Source: Hymenobacter sp. BRD67
Lineage (GTDB): Bacteria; Bacteroidota; Bacteroidia; Cytophagales; Hymenobacteraceae
NCBI RefSeq assembly: GCF_013256425.1
Contig: NZ_CP053904.1
Location: 1,922,001 to 1,986,000, forward strand
Reading direction: 5' to 3'
DNA length: 64,000 bases
Part shown: piece by piece, positions 27,951 to 37,064 of the stretch
Layout: each line of letters starts with the position of its first letter
Position numbering within the stretch: position 1 is the stretch's first letter
The notes under the pieces: generated by a model
The model's database searches: none
What the model was told of the DNA's origin: nothing
Seen by the model: only the letters and a program-made list of their open reading frames with translations
Translations under genes and position numbers: made by a program

Positions 27951-30095
27951 ATGTTTTCCCCCCGCCTCAAAATTAGCTCTTACGCCGGCCTGGTAGCCGC
28001 CGTATTTGGGTTGGCGTCTTATCGCTTTTACGAGCACAGCGGCCCCCAGGCAGTACCTGGCAAAGAGCAGGTACTGGTGGGCACTATTGTGCAAGGCCTT
28101 TCGCAGGCGCACTACCAGCCCGAACGTATTGACGACGCGTTTAGCAAGCGGGTATTTGACCTGGCAATCAAGCGCCTGGACTATCGCAAAAAATTCCTGC
28201 TGCAATCGGACATCGCGCAGCTGATGAAGTTTCAGACCGATATCGACGACGAGACCAAGCGCGGTACCCACGAGTTTCTGGACTTGAGCACCAAGCTCAT
28301 GGCTGAGCGGAGCAAGCAGATGCAGGCGCTCACGCACGAGATTCTGGCCCAGCCGTTTACCTTCGACAACGACGAAAGCATCCAGACCGATTTCGAGAAG
28401 GCTGCCTTTCCGGCAAATGCCGCCGACCAGCGCGAGCAGTGGCGCAAGCTGCTCAAGTATGAGACGCTGACGCGTGTAACCGAGATGATGGACGAGCAGG
28501 ACAAGCGCCACGACCGGGCTCGCGTAGCCAGCCTGGCCAAGGAGCCTGCTACCGCCGAGCCCGACCGCACGCCCGCTCAGATGGAAGTAGAAGCCCGCAA
28601 GCGCGTGCTCAAATACTACGACGAGCAGTTTGCCGACCAGCCCGATACTAATGAGGTACTCAGCAACTACGCCAATGTAATTGCCAATACCTACGACCCG
28701 CACACCGAGTATTTTGCGCCCCGCGAAAAGCAGGAGTTTGATATTCAGCTCACCGGCCGCTTTGAGGGTATTGGGGCTACGCTGCGCGAAAAGGATGGCC
28801 TGATATATATCGAAGATATTGTGCCTGGCTCAGCTTCATATCGTCAGGGCGAGCTGAAAAAGGGTGATGCCATTCTGCGCGTAGCGCAGGGTGCCGACGA
28901 GCCCGTGAGCATTGAGGGCTGGCATACCAGCAAGGCCGTGACGCTCATTCGGGGCAAAAAGGGCTCAGAAGTGCGCCTGACTGTTAAAAAGGCCGACGGC
29001 TCAACCAAGGTTATTCCCATCGTTCGCGACGTGGTGGTGGTTGAAGATACTTACGCGCAGTCGGCGGTTATCAACGACCCGAGCGGCGTAAAAATTGGTT
29101 ACCTGCGCCTGCCGGCATTTTATGCTGACTTCAACGATAACGGCGGGCGCTCTTCGGCGGCCGATGTTAAGAAGGAGCTCGCTAAGCTTACGGCCGAAGG
29201 CGTGAAGGGCGTTATTTTCGACCTGCGCTCCAACGGCGGCGGCTCGCTCAACGATGCCGTGGAGATGGCCGGCTTGTTTATGCCCAGCGGCCCGATGGTA
29301 CAGGTACGCTCCAGCCAGGGTATGACCCAGGTACTTAACGACAAAGACCCGCGCGTGCAGTACAGCGGCCCGCTCGTGGTATTGGTAAACAAGTACAGCG
29401 CCTCGGCTTCCGAGATTCTGGCGGCAGCCATTCAGGACTACAAGCGCGGCATTATCATGGGCTCGGCCAGCACGTATGGCAAGGGCACTGTGCAGCGTAT
29501 CATCGACCTCGACGAAACGCTGCCTTCGGAGCTGAGTAGCCTCAAGCCCTTTGGCTCGCTTAAGTTCACGATGCAGAAATTCTATCGCGTTACGGGCGGC
29601 TCCACGCAGTTTAAGGGCGTGGCTTCCGATATCGTGCTGCCCGATGTGCTCTCGTATCTCGACCAGGGCGAAAAGGAGTCGGACTACCCGTTGAAATGGG
29701 ATGAAATCAAGCCGGCCGCCTACCGCCCCTGGGATGACCAGCCGAACTATGCCAAGCTCCAGGCCAACAGCAAGGCGCGCGTGGCGGCCAACCCCGCCTT
29801 CCAGCAGATGACCGAGCTGGTGCAGAGCCTGCGCAAGCGGAAAGACGAAACGGTGGTTTCGCTCAAGCTCGACAAGTTCCGCGCGATGCAGCACCAGTTG
29901 AAAGCTGAGTCGGACAAGTACGATACTATTCAGAAAACGGCTACGCCACTGGCGCTCGTACCCCTCTCAGCCGACCGCCAGGCTCTCGGTGGCGACTCAG
30001 TGAAGGTGAACCGCTCGATGCGCTTTACCCGCGGCCTGAACAAGGATATTACCTTGGGCGAGGCAGTAGCCGTTATCAAAGACGAACAACATTAA
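27951..30095 (+). CDS. prc: Carboxy-terminal (tail-specific) processing protease Prc
   Basis: A 714-residue periplasmic S41 protease that trims lipoproteins and cell-wall enzymes. N-terminal signal/anchor (~9-25), then the helical Prc N-domain, a PDZ domain (GIGATLREKDGLIYIEDIVPGSASYRQGELKKGD near 260-300), and the catalytic core with the Ser-Lys dyad: Ser in YSASASEIL (about residue 485) and Lys in TYGKGTVQR (about 510). A C-terminal DUF3340-type region follows. ATG 27951; length normal. Monocistronic, with a strong terminator downstream. Confidence 0.95.
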   Translation: MFSPRLKISSYAGLVAAVFGLASYRFYEHSGPQAVPGKEQVLVGTIVQGLSQAHYQPERIDDAFSKRVFDLAIKRLDYRKKFLLQSDIAQLMKFQTDIDDETKRGTHEFLDLSTKLMAERSKQMQALTHEILAQPFTFDNDESIQTDFEKAAFPANAADQREQWRKLLKYETLTRVTEMMDEQDKRHDRARVASLAKEPATAEPDRTPAQMEVEARKRVLKYYDEQFADQPDTNEVLSNYANVIANTYDPHTEYFAPREKQEFDIQLTGRFEGIGATLREKDGLIYIEDIVPGSASYRQGELKKGDAILRVAQGADEPVSIEGWHTSKAVTLIRGKKGSEVRLTVKKADGSTKVIPIVRDVVVVEDTYAQSAVINDPSGVKIGYLRLPAFYADFNDNGGRSSAADVKKELAKLTAEGVKGVIFDLRSNGGGSLNDAVEMAGLFMPSGPMVQVRSSQGMTQVLNDKDPRVQYSGPLVVLVNKYSASASEILAAAIQDYKRGIIMGSASTYGKGTVQRIIDLDETLPSELSSLKPFGSLKFTMQKFYRVTGGSTQFKGVASDIVLPDVLSYLDQGEKESDYPLKWDEIKPAAYRPWDDQPNYAKLQANSKARVAANPAFQQMTELVQSLRKRKDETVVSLKLDKFRAMQHQLKAESDKYDTIQKTATPLALVPLSADRQALGGDSVKVNRSMRFTRGLNKDITLGEAVAVIKDEQH

Positions 30096-30148
30096 GGACA
30101 GCTAAAGCTGATTTTGTCGGGCAATAGCACCTGCACCGGCTGCCTTAC

Positions 30149-30187
30149 TGAAAGCTCCTGAGCCGCTGGCTCAGGAGCTTTTTTTGG
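30149..30187 (+). terminator. Terminator of prc
   Basis: AAAGCTCCTGAGCC / GGCTCAGGAGCTTTTTTT stem-loop with a GCT loop and long T-tract, 55 bp after the stop. Confidence 0.9.
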
Positions 30188-30365
30188 CTGCTGCGCCGGC
30201 GATGCTGCGTATGCTCACGGGCCTTTTGGGTATTGCTACATAAGCTTTCGCTGCCCGGAAGGCAGAAAAAACGGGGCTTTGCCCGCCACTAATTTTTTTA
30301 GCAAATAGGTCTTAATTTTATTAGCAAAGGTGCAACTAAAATCGTTGGCCGGTAGTTTATCTGGT

Positions 30366-31475
30366 ATGACAACGAAAACCGAAACCCGCATTATCCCGCT
30401 CATTCCGGCCGAGACGTATCCGGCTCCGGTGATGAATGTTTCGCCGGCTGAAGCCCTGCTCACGCCTGAGGAGCAGGAGCAGCAGCGCCTGGCCGATGAA
30501 GCCTGGCGCCGCTCGATACCGGCCCAGGTATTTCTCAACTATTTCTTTGCCCTGAGCTACCACATTGAGGAAGGGGAAAGCCCGTTGGGCGGCCTTGCCA
30601 ACCTCCCTTATTTCCGCCAGCACCAAGCCCAGCTAAGCGAAGGCGAGGTAACTGCCCTCACTAAGCTGCTGCATTCGTGCTGGAGCACCGAGTATGCGCT
30701 CCGGGCTACGGCCGAGCTGGGTGACGAAAATTTCCTGCGCAACGCCTTGCACTGGACCTTCCCACAGGCTTATCACACCATTTTAGCCGGCTTGCAGGCT
30801 TTCCTGTTTACCACTGGCGTGCGCTCTACCAATGAGCAGGTTGTTCGCCGCGAAGTGGGGCGCCTGGTGGTGAAGAACGCTTATCCGCGCCCGGTTTCGT
30901 TTTACGCGGCCGGAGCTTATGGCGACTTCAGTATTCACCGCCTGCCGCTGGCCGGCTACAAGGCCGGGCTGCACATTGCTTCGCAGGAGATTGATGCCCA
31001 GGCCCAGATTGGGCAGTTTTTGCGCACTACGCGCAAGCAGAAAGCCATCAGCGTGCGCCAGCAGGTGCAGACTAACCCGAATACGGCCATTCGCAGCCAG
31101 AAAACCGGCAAGCCCCTCGACAAGTGGACCGCCGCGCACTGGCAGCAGATTACCTGGCGCCTGGGCTACACTACCATTTTCGACCTGCTGGGTCGCCTGC
31201 GCATCTCGCAGAGTAGCCGTGAGATAGAGCGCTACGTGGAGGCCGACATCGACTTCCGCCTGTTTCACAGCTCGTTGTTGAGCATAGTGAGCTATCTCAA
31301 CGGTATTCACGAAACCTACGTGGCCAAGGCGCTGGGCCTGGAGCGCTACGAGCAGCTGGTGCGCGAGCTGCCCGCCCACTTGCAGCACAGCTTTGTGCAG
31401 GAGCGCCTGCGCACGCGGGTGCAGCCTACCCTGCTCGGTATCGAGCCGGAGCCGGAGCTGAAAATGGCCGCCTAG
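30366..31475 (+). CDS. Unknown protein, possibly HEPN-like helical domain
   Basis: A 369-residue soluble protein not recognised. After a disordered acidic N-terminus (EEQEQQRLADEAWRR) it is helical. The stretch LRNALHWTFPQAYHTILAGLQAFLFTTG followed by NEQVVRREVGRLV resembles the helix pair of HEPN domains, with Tyr-His and Ala-Leu packing, but a catalytic R-x4-6-H motif was not found. A second Arg-rich helical half (RLGYTTIFDLLGRLRIS, DIDFRLFHSSLLS) follows. Start ATG 30366 preferred over GTG 30330. Its stop codon overlaps by one base the 53-bp inverted repeat. Confidence 0.5.
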   Translation: MTTKTETRIIPLIPAETYPAPVMNVSPAEALLTPEEQEQQRLADEAWRRSIPAQVFLNYFFALSYHIEEGESPLGGLANLPYFRQHQAQLSEGEVTALTKLLHSCWSTEYALRATAELGDENFLRNALHWTFPQAYHTILAGLQAFLFTTGVRSTNEQVVRREVGRLVVKNAYPRPVSFYAAGAYGDFSIHRLPLAGYKAGLHIASQEIDAQAQIGQFLRTTRKQKAISVRQQVQTNPNTAIRSQKTGKPLDKWTAAHWQQITWRLGYTTIFDLLGRLRISQSSREIERYVEADIDFRLFHSSLLSIVSYLNGIHETYVAKALGLERYEQLVRELPAHLQHSFVQERLRTRVQPTLLGIEPEPELKMAA

Positions 31476-31527
31476 ACCACTGATTAGCACGGATTTTAGC
31501 GGATTGCACGGATTTTGTGGACGATTA
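31475..31527. repeat. 53-bp inverted repeat, left copy
   Basis: Perfect reverse complement of 31668-31720. It contains two near-copies of a short unit (GCACGGATTTT...GCGGATT...GCACGGATTTTG). It begins on the last base of the preceding stop codon. Confidence 0.9.
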
Positions 31528-31574
31528 CGGCACGAAAAAAGCCGCCCCGAATGGGGCGGCTTTTTTCGTGCCGT
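31527..31574 (+). terminator. Long terminator hairpin between the inverted repeats
   Basis: ACGGCACGAAAAAAGCCGCCCC / GGGGCGGCTTTTTTCGTGCCGT: 22-bp perfect stem around a GAAT loop with internal T/A tracts, so it can terminate in both directions. Confidence 0.9.
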
Positions 31575-31581
31575 ACTTTTG
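31574..31581 (+). promoter_or_regulatory. -7 element, probable lysS promoter
   Basis: TACTTTTG fits TAnnTTTG exactly and lies directly after the hairpin, about 135 bp before lysS. The transcript leader would include the right copy of the 53-bp repeat. Confidence 0.5.
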
Positions 31582-31667
31582 CAGCTCAATTTTACTTTTC
31601 ACATAGCGGAAAACGCCCTCCCTCCCGACTGCCCGCAGCCGGCCCGAGCAGCCGCACGAGCTTGGAT

Positions 31668-31720
31668 TAATCGTCCACAAAATCCGTGCAATCCGCTAAA
31701 ATCCGTGCTAATCAGTGGTC
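31668..31720. repeat. 53-bp inverted repeat, right copy
   Basis: Exact inverse of 31475-31527, 140 bp away. Its end (GTGGTC, 31715-31720) supplies the first possible start codon of lysS. Confidence 0.9.
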
Positions 31721-33262
31721 CATTTGAGCGAACAAGAAATCCTGCGCCGTCACAAGCTCGACGAGCTGCGCGCCCTGGGCATCGAGCCTTTTCCATCAGA
31801 GCTGTTTGAGGTCAATTTCTCAGCCCAGGAAATCCACGACAACTACCATCCGGAGCTGAATAACTTTCAGGAAGTAGCGCTGGCTGGCCGCCTGATGTCG
31901 GTGCGGGTAATGGGCAAAGCTTCGTTTGCGGAGCTGATGGACTCGTCGGGCCGCATTCAGCTCTACGTCAACCGCGACGAAATTTGTCCTGGCGAAGACA
32001 AAACGCTCTACAATGTGGTGTTTAAGAAGCTACTCGACCTGGGCGACTTTATCGGCGTAAAAGGCCACGTGTTCAAGACCCAGGTCGGCGAAACCTCTAT
32101 CCACGTTACGGAGCTGACCCTGCTGGCTAAGGCCCTGCGCCCGCTGCCCGTGGTTCGCCGCGTGAAGGATGAGGAAACCGGCATCGAAACAACCTACGAC
32201 GCCTTCACCGACCCCGAGCAGCGCTACCGCCAGCGCTACGTGGATATGGTGGTGAACCCCCAGGTGCGCGACACATTCATCAAGCGCACGCAGCTGGTAC
32301 AGGCCATGCGCAACTACCTGAACGACAAAGGATATCTGGAAGTAGAAACCCCGATTTTGCAGCCCTTGTATGGCGGTGCGGCGGCTCGTCCGTTCACCAC
32401 CCACCACAATACGCTGGACATGACGCTGTACCTTCGTATAGCAAATGAGCTATATTTGAAAAGACTAATAGTTGGTGGCTTCGACGGCGTGTACGAGTTC
32501 TCGAAGGACTTCCGCAACGAGGGCATGAGCCGGTTTCACAACCCCGAGTTCACCCAGATGGAGCTGTACGTGGCCTACAAGGATTACGCCTGGATGATGG
32601 ACCTGGTGGAGGAAATGGTGGAGCGCGTGGCCCTGGCCCTACACGGCAAAACGGAGGTGCAGGTGGGCGACAATCTCATCAACTTTCAGCGGCCCTGGCA
32701 GCGCTACACCATGTTTGAGGCCATCGAGAAGTTTACCGGCGTAGCCATTGGCGAGATGGACGAAGCTGCCCTGCGCGAAACCGCCGCCAGTCTCAAAGTA
32801 GGCCTTGACCCGAGCATGGGTAAATCAAAAATCATCGACGAGATTTTTGGCGAGTACGTCGAGCCCAAGCTTATCCAGCCCACCTTTATCACCGACTACC
32901 CGGTGGAGATGTCGCCGCTGGCCAAAAAGCACCGCGACCACCCCGGCCTGGTGGAGCGCTTCGAGGCGATTTGTAACGGCAAGGAAATCTGCAACGCTTT
33001 CTCGGAGCTCAACGACCCCATCGACCAGCGTAAGCGCTTCGAGGACCAGCTGGAGCTGGGCAAGCGCGGCGACACCGAGGCCATGGTGCTCGACGAAGAT
33101 TTCCTGCGCGCCCTTGAGTACGGGATGCCGCCCACGGCGGGCCTGGGCATCGGCATCGACCGCTTGAGCATGATTATGACCAACTCACACTCGATTCAGG
33201 ACGTGTTGTTCTTCCCGCAGATGCGCCCCGAAGTAGCGGCCAAACAGCTGGATACCCACTAG
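31715..33262 (+). CDS. lysS: Lysine--tRNA ligase (class II)
   Basis: Charges tRNA-Lys with lysine. Full length (~513-515 residues). N-terminal OB fold ([23 protein letters not shown]), then class II core motif 1 (around [14 protein letters not shown]), motif 2 ([20 protein letters not shown]) and motif 3 ([12 protein letters not shown]). No ATG is available at the 5' end: the frame can start at GTG 31715, inside the inverted repeat, or at TTG 31724 (LSEQEILRR, the usual family beginning). The TTG is preferred on homology and the GTG is the outer limit given here. Confidence 0.95.
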   Translation: MVHLSEQEILRRHKLDELRALGIEPFPSELFEVNFSAQEIHDNYHPELNNFQEVALAGRLMSVRVMGKASFAELMDSSGRIQLYVNRDEICPGEDKTLYNVVFKKLLDLGDFIGVKGHVFKTQVGETSIHVTELTLLAKALRPLPVVRRVKDEETGIETTYDAFTDPEQRYRQRYVDMVVNPQVRDTFIKRTQLVQAMRNYLNDKGYLEVETPILQPLYGGAAARPFTTHHNTLDMTLYLRIANELYLKRLIVGGFDGVYEFSKDFRNEGMSRFHNPEFTQMELYVAYKDYAWMMDLVEEMVERVALALHGKTEVQVGDNLINFQRPWQRYTMFEAIEKFTGVAIGEMDEAALRETAASLKVGLDPSMGKSKIIDEIFGEYVEPKLIQPTFITDYPVEMSPLAKKHRDHPGLVERFEAICNGKEICNAFSELNDPIDQRKRFEDQLELGKRGDTEAMVLDEDFLRALEYGMPPTAGLGIGIDRLSMIMTNSHSIQDVLFFPQMRPEVAAKQLDTH

Positions 33263-33302
33263 CTGGCGGCTGGCCGCCAGGCAGGCCATACCAAGCAGGC
33301 AA

Positions 33303-33355
33303 CTGGTCCCGGTGGGCTTGGGTGGTATTTCGACTTCCCTGCCCATCGGGACCAG
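33303..33355. terminator. Imperfect hairpin after lysS
   Basis: CTGGTCCCGGTGGG / CCCATCGGGACCAG pair around a ~25-nt centre. It may terminate lysS but lacks a clean T-tract, so the call is weak. Confidence 0.35.
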
Positions 33356-33462
33356 CCTTCTAGAGCCTGCTCCCAATCAGCAGCACCAGCGCTTCTGGCA
33401 GCGAATTTTTCTACCTATCCCTTAACTGGCTGGCCGCGTGTAGGGCCCGATTACCTCTTGCG

Positions 33463-34005
33463 ATGCGACCACCCAACCCTCCTACGCCGCCCTCTGCGTT
33501 CGACGCTGATGAGCGCCTGCGCTGGGTAGTGCATATTTCGCGACTCATGGACAGCCAGTTCCGGCTGCCCGGCACCCGGTTTCGCTTTGGCCTCGACCCG
33601 CTGCTGGGCCTCATCCCGATAGTCGGCGACCTCTCGTCCACGGCTGTTTCGGTGGCTTTGCTGCTCACTATGCTGCGCCACGGCGCCAGCGGCGCGGTAG
33701 CAGTACGCATGGTGCTTAACATCTTGGTCGACAGCCTTGTCGGAGCTATTCCGCTGGTGGGCAATATATTCGATTTCGCCTATAAAAGCAATGAGCGCAA
33801 TGTGGCCCTACTGCGCCGCCACTACGCCGAAGGCCGGCACATGGGCAGCGGCAAAGGACTGCTACTGGTGATAGTACTGGTATTGCTGGTGGCACTTGGC
33901 CTGCTCGCGTGGGCAGCGTGGCGTTGCTCCATTGGGCGTGGCTGCACTTCGAGAGCCAGCCTACGTTCAGCGCGTAGCAGCACGTGGCCTGACAAGTATT
34001 TATAA
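33463..34005 (+). CDS. DUF4112 domain-containing membrane protein (probable frameshift near the end)
   Basis: A protein of 180 codons as it stands. Residues ~20-120 match DUF4112: VHISRLMDSQFRLPGTRFRFGLDPLLGLIPIVGDLSSTAVS and LVGAIPLVGNIFDFAYKSNERN. A TM helix follows (VIVLVLLVALGLLAWAAW). After it the frame gives an Arg/Ser-rich tail, while the other frame gives LLHWAWLHFESQPTFSA and stops at 33971-33973, which looks like the natural end. One missing base near 33920 (GTGGCG-TTGCTCC) would explain this. Function unknown, stand-alone. Confidence 0.8.
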   Translation: MRPPNPPTPPSAFDADERLRWVVHISRLMDSQFRLPGTRFRFGLDPLLGLIPIVGDLSSTAVSVALLLTMLRHGASGAVAVRMVLNILVDSLVGAIPLVGNIFDFAYKSNERNVALLRRHYAEGRHMGSGKGLLLVIVLVLLVALGLLAWAAWRCSIGRGCTSRASLRSARSSTWPDKYL

Positions 34006-34038
34006 AAGCTGTTCAGGAAGTCTATAAATAGCTTTTCA

Positions 34039-34076
34039 TAAAAAAGCCCCGCTGGATATTTCCAGCGGGGCTTTTT
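34039..34076. terminator. Bidirectional terminator after the DUF4112 and helicase genes
   Basis: AAAAAGCCCCGCTGGA / TCCAGCGGGGCTTTTT stem around TATT, between two convergent genes. Confidence 0.85.
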
Positions 34077-34156
34077 AGGCTTTAATCTGCTTTAGCGTAT
34101 CGCCTACCACTCAGGTGCGCCGAAAGTGGGCGCTGCTCCTACTGCAGGCAAGTGCG

Positions 34157-36181
34157 CTACTCGTCGAAGCTCTCGCGCTTGCCGCCGTAGCCGCCCTTGT
34201 TGCCGCCGTAGAAGCTACCGCCGCCCTGGCCACCTTTGTAGCCACCACGCTGATAGCCACCGCCCTGGCTGCTGCCACCACGGTCGCCGCCGTAGCTGCT
34301 GCCACCTTTGTTGCCACCGTAGGAGCTACCGCCCCCCTGACCACCTTTATAGCCACCGCCGTAGCTGCTGCCGCCTTCGCGGCGCTCGCCACCGCCATAG
34401 CTGCTTCCGCCCCGGTTGCCGCCACCGTAGGGTGGGCGGCCACCTTCGCGGCGGTCGCCGCCACCGAAGCCGCCCCGACGCTCACCGCCGAAGCCACCTT
34501 CGCGGCGCTCGGGGCGGTTCAGACCCTCTTCTTTGGCAGCGGCATCCTGCACCGGCGTAGCGATGCTGAACGTAACCGGCTGGCCCTGAATGCTGCTGCG
34601 ACCCAGCTGGCCCACAATTTCTTCAGCAAACTCATTGGGCACTTCTACAAAGCTGAACTTGTCGTAGAGCGCGATATCGCCTACTTTGTTGCCGGGTAGG
34701 TTAGTACCTTCCGCAATCAACTCCACTACGTCGCGGGGGTGTAGGCGGTCCTTCTTGCCCATGCTGATAAAGAGGCGCGTGTAGCCGGGGCGGCTTGCTC
34801 CTTTTTCGCGGCTGGCATCAAGGCTTTGCTCGTTGCGCTTGTCCTCCTTCATGTTCATCTTGAGCAGCGCAGCAGCGATGTCGAGCGACGTAATTTCCTC
34901 ACTCTGGTCGAGCAGGCGCTGCACGCGGCCAATGTACTTATCCAGGTTTCCCTTCTCCACCACTTCCTTGATTTGATTCAGGAAAAGCGTGGTTTTTACC
35001 TCCGATACGTCGGCAAACGAGGGCACCTGGGCTAGCTTAATATCCGCCTTGGTGAAGCGCATGATGTCGCGCAGCTTGTAAATGTCGCGGCCACTCACAA
35101 AGGTGAAGGCGCGGCCATTCTTGCCAGCGCGGCCGGTGCGGCCGATGCGGTGTACGTAGTATTCCTCGTCGGCCGGCAGGTCGTAGTTGAAGACGGCCTC
35201 CACGTTGTCGACGTCGATGCCGCGGGCAGCTACGTCGGTAGCTACCAGGATTTCGAGCGTATTCTTGCGGAATTTATCGAGGGTGTTCTGGCGCTGCGCC
35301 TGGCTCATATCGCCGTGCAGGCCATCGGCAAAGTAGCCTTTAGCTTGCAGGTCGGCCACAATTTCATCCACCATCCGCTTCGTATTGGCGAAGATGATGG
35401 TCGACTTTAGGTTGTACATGTCCATCACGCGGGTCAGCACATCCTTCTTCTGCGGGCCGCGCACCTCGAAGTAGCTCTGCTCGATGTTGGTCACCGTCAT
35501 TTGCTGATGGTTGACCTTCACTACCTGCGGGTCGCGCTGGTACTTCTTGGTCATGTCCATAATCGGCTTGCTCATGGTAGCCGAGAAGAACACCGTCTGG
35601 CGATTCTCAGGCATCTTACTGAGCACAAACTCAATATCCTCGCGGAAGCCCATGTCGAGCATCTCGTCGGCTTCGTCGAGAATAATTTTAGTGGCCTTGT
35701 CGAGCTTCAGCGTACCGCGCTCGATGTGGTCCATCACGCGGCCGGGCGTGCCGATGACAATCTGTACGCCGCGCTCCAGGGCGCGGAACTGCCGGTCGTA
35801 CGACGAGCCGCCGTAAATCGGCACTACGGCCAGGCCTTTCTTATACTTGCCCAGCTTCTGGATTTCGCCCGAAACCTGCACCGCAAGCTCACGGGTTGGG
35901 CACAGCACAATTACTTGTACGTCACGGCTTTCGCCGTCAATACCTTCAATAGCCGGAATGGCAAAGGCAGCCGTTTTGCCGGTGCCGGTCTGGGCCTGGC
36001 CAATAACGTCTTTGCCAGCCAGCAGCACAGGGATAGCGGCCGACTGAATGGGCGAGGCTTCCTCGTAGCCCATTTCGGTGATGGCGCGCTGCACTTCGGG
36101 CGAGAGATTCAGCTCGTCAAAACGAATCTTAGGCTTCTCGGTAGTTTTTGCGGGGGTTTTTTCTACTTGTTCGGTATCCAT
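34157..36181 (-). CDS. DEAD-box RNA helicase with DbpA-like RNA-binding domain and Gly-rich tail
   Basis: ATP-dependent RNA helicase, 674 residues. The Q motif/walker A AQTGTGKTAAFAIP, DEAD box LDEADEMLDMGF, SAT, and motif VI HRIGRTGRAGK are complete. After about residue 460 there is a DbpA-type RNA-recognition domain (RLFISMGKKDRLHPRDVVELIAEG, DKFSFVEVP), then ~115 residues of tandem GGSSYGGG/GGYKGGQGGG/ERREGG repeats, probably a disordered RGG/GYG-type RNA-binding tail. CsdA-like proteins help ribosome assembly and cold growth. Its long 5' region (to the promoter at 36423) suits cold-induced expression. Confidence 0.95.
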   Translation of the reverse strand: MDTEQVEKTPAKTTEKPKIRFDELNLSPEVQRAITEMGYEEASPIQSAAIPVLLAGKDVIGQAQTGTGKTAAFAIPAIEGIDGESRDVQVIVLCPTRELAVQVSGEIQKLGKYKKGLAVVPIYGGSSYDRQFRALERGVQIVIGTPGRVMDHIERGTLKLDKATKIILDEADEMLDMGFREDIEFVLSKMPENRQTVFFSATMSKPIMDMTKKYQRDPQVVKVNHQQMTVTNIEQSYFEVRGPQKKDVLTRVMDMYNLKSTIIFANTKRMVDEIVADLQAKGYFADGLHGDMSQAQRQNTLDKFRKNTLEILVATDVAARGIDVDNVEAVFNYDLPADEEYYVHRIGRTGRAGKNGRAFTFVSGRDIYKLRDIMRFTKADIKLAQVPSFADVSEVKTTLFLNQIKEVVEKGNLDKYIGRVQRLLDQSEEITSLDIAAALLKMNMKEDKRNEQSLDASREKGASRPGYTRLFISMGKKDRLHPRDVVELIAEGTNLPGNKVGDIALYDKFSFVEVPNEFAEEIVGQLGRSSIQGQPVTFSIATPVQDAAAKEEGLNRPERREGGFGGERRGGFGGGDRREGGRPPYGGGNRGGSSYGGGERREGGSSYGGGYKGGQGGGSSYGGNKGGSSYGGDRGGSSQGGGYQRGGYKGGQGGGSFYGGNKGGYGGKRESFDE
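34166..34520 (-). repeat. Tandem codon repeats for the helicase Gly-rich tail
   Basis: In-frame degenerate repeats of GGN-rich codons (units around Gly-Gly-Ser-Ser-Tyr-Gly-Gly and Gly-Tyr-Lys-Gly-Gly-Gln). They create long Ala-rich open frames on the opposite strand that are not genes. Confidence 0.8.
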
Positions 36182-36422
36182 GTCGGAACGGAATAGGGTT
36201 GCAAGGCCACCTGGTTTTCCAAACCGGGGTGGCCTAAGGGGGGAATGAGACTACGCTCTGAAAACAGCCGGCTCAACAGCGGCGGCGCTTCTTCCCCCTC
36301 AACCTTCCTACTAACGACAAGGCGGAAAAAATACGACCGATAAAACGGGAAACAACTCGGCAGCCAACTTCTTACTTCGGGCCACCCCGGCCACTCAATG
36401 GGACCGTTCTCAAATGCGGGTG

Positions 36423-36430
36423 CAAAGGTA
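36423..36430 (-). promoter_or_regulatory. -7 element, probable promoter of the DEAD-box helicase
   Basis: TACCTTTG on the minus strand, matching TAnnTTTG, about 240 bp before the ATG. Leader of that length is common for cold-shock RNA helicases. Confidence 0.45.
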
Positions 36431-36496
36431 CGTATTTTATTTGAAAAAAGCTAATGGAGATGCCATAAATCCTTTTGACCAGGCTAGGGCACATTG

Positions 36497-36573
36497 TAGA
36501 GACGCAGCCTTACGTCTCGGCGTTGAACAACACCCGAATGGCTCGAACGCCGAGACGCAAGGATGCGTCTCTA
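36497..36573. repeat. MITE/REP-like inverted repeat, family 1
   Basis: TAGAGACGCAGCCTTACGTC...GGCGTT (36497-36524) pairs with AACGCCGAGACGCAAGGATG...CTCTA (36546-36573) with two mismatches. Centre about 20 nt. Confidence 0.75.
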
Positions 36574-36596
36574 GAGCCATCCTATACGACCGGCGC

Positions 36597-36643
36597 AAGC
36601 ACTGGCGCGAGTTTAGGCGAAGCCGCAACTCGCGCCAGTGCTT
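36597..36643. repeat. Inverted repeat, family 2
   Basis: AAGCACTGGCGCGAGTT (36597-36613) and AACTCGCGCCAGTGCTT (36627-36643) are exact complements around a 13-nt centre. Different sequence from the neighbouring repeat. Confidence 0.8.
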
Positions 36644-36701
36644 ACCTAAGCTGCTTGCTTGGTCAGCACGACCAGCGGGTAAAGCTATAGGCAGGGCCAT
36701 A

Positions 36702-36735
36702 AAAAAGCGCCTTCCCGCGTGGGAAGGCGCTTTTC
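36702..36735 (-). terminator. Terminator of the cold-shock gene
   Basis: AAAAGCGCCTTCCC / GGGAAGGCGCTTTT perfect stem around a GCGT loop, 24 bp beyond the csp stop. Confidence 0.9.
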
Positions 36736-36758
36736 GGCAGTACGAGAGTGTGGGTTGC

Positions 36759-36956
36759 TTAGAGCAGCGACACCTTTACCGCGTTCGGGCCTTTACGGCC
36801 TTGGGCTTCTTCGTACTGAACTTTGTCTTTTTCTTGTAGCGACTTAGCGTCTACGAGGTCGGTCACGTGCACGAAGATGTCTTGGCCCGTTTCGTCGTTT
36901 TTGATGAAACCAAAGCCTTTGGTCTCATTGAAGAATTTTACCGTTCCGGTCGGCAT
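36759..36956 (-). CDS. Cold-shock protein, CspA family
   Basis: A 65-residue single OB-fold RNA chaperone. Both RNA-binding motifs are present: KGFGFIKND (RNP1-like) and DIFVHVTD (RNP2-like). The C-terminus GRKGPNAVKV is typical of the family. Preceded by a ~100-nt leader from the promoter at 37065, as in cold-inducible csp genes, where leader structure controls translation. ATG 36956. Confidence 0.95.
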   Translation of the reverse strand: MPTGTVKFFNETKGFGFIKNDETGQDIFVHVTDLVDAKSLQEKDKVQYEEAQGRKGPNAVKVSLL

Positions 36957-37064
36957 AATAAAAAAAATTTGGGGGTGTCGTCAAAGCCCGGCGGAAAGCT
37001 GGGGACCTAAGATGCGAACACACCGGAGCGGACCGGAACAGCACCACAGGGCCTTGAGTTGCGC

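Noticed and set aside
31475..31720. Insertion sequence flanked by 53-bp terminal repeats
   Set aside because: Only 140 bp lie between the arms, with no transposase and no clear target duplication, so an IS was not called.
34115..34699. Ala-rich open frames on the plus strand
   Set aside because: Antisense of the Gly-rich repeat tail of the DEAD-box helicase; low complexity only.
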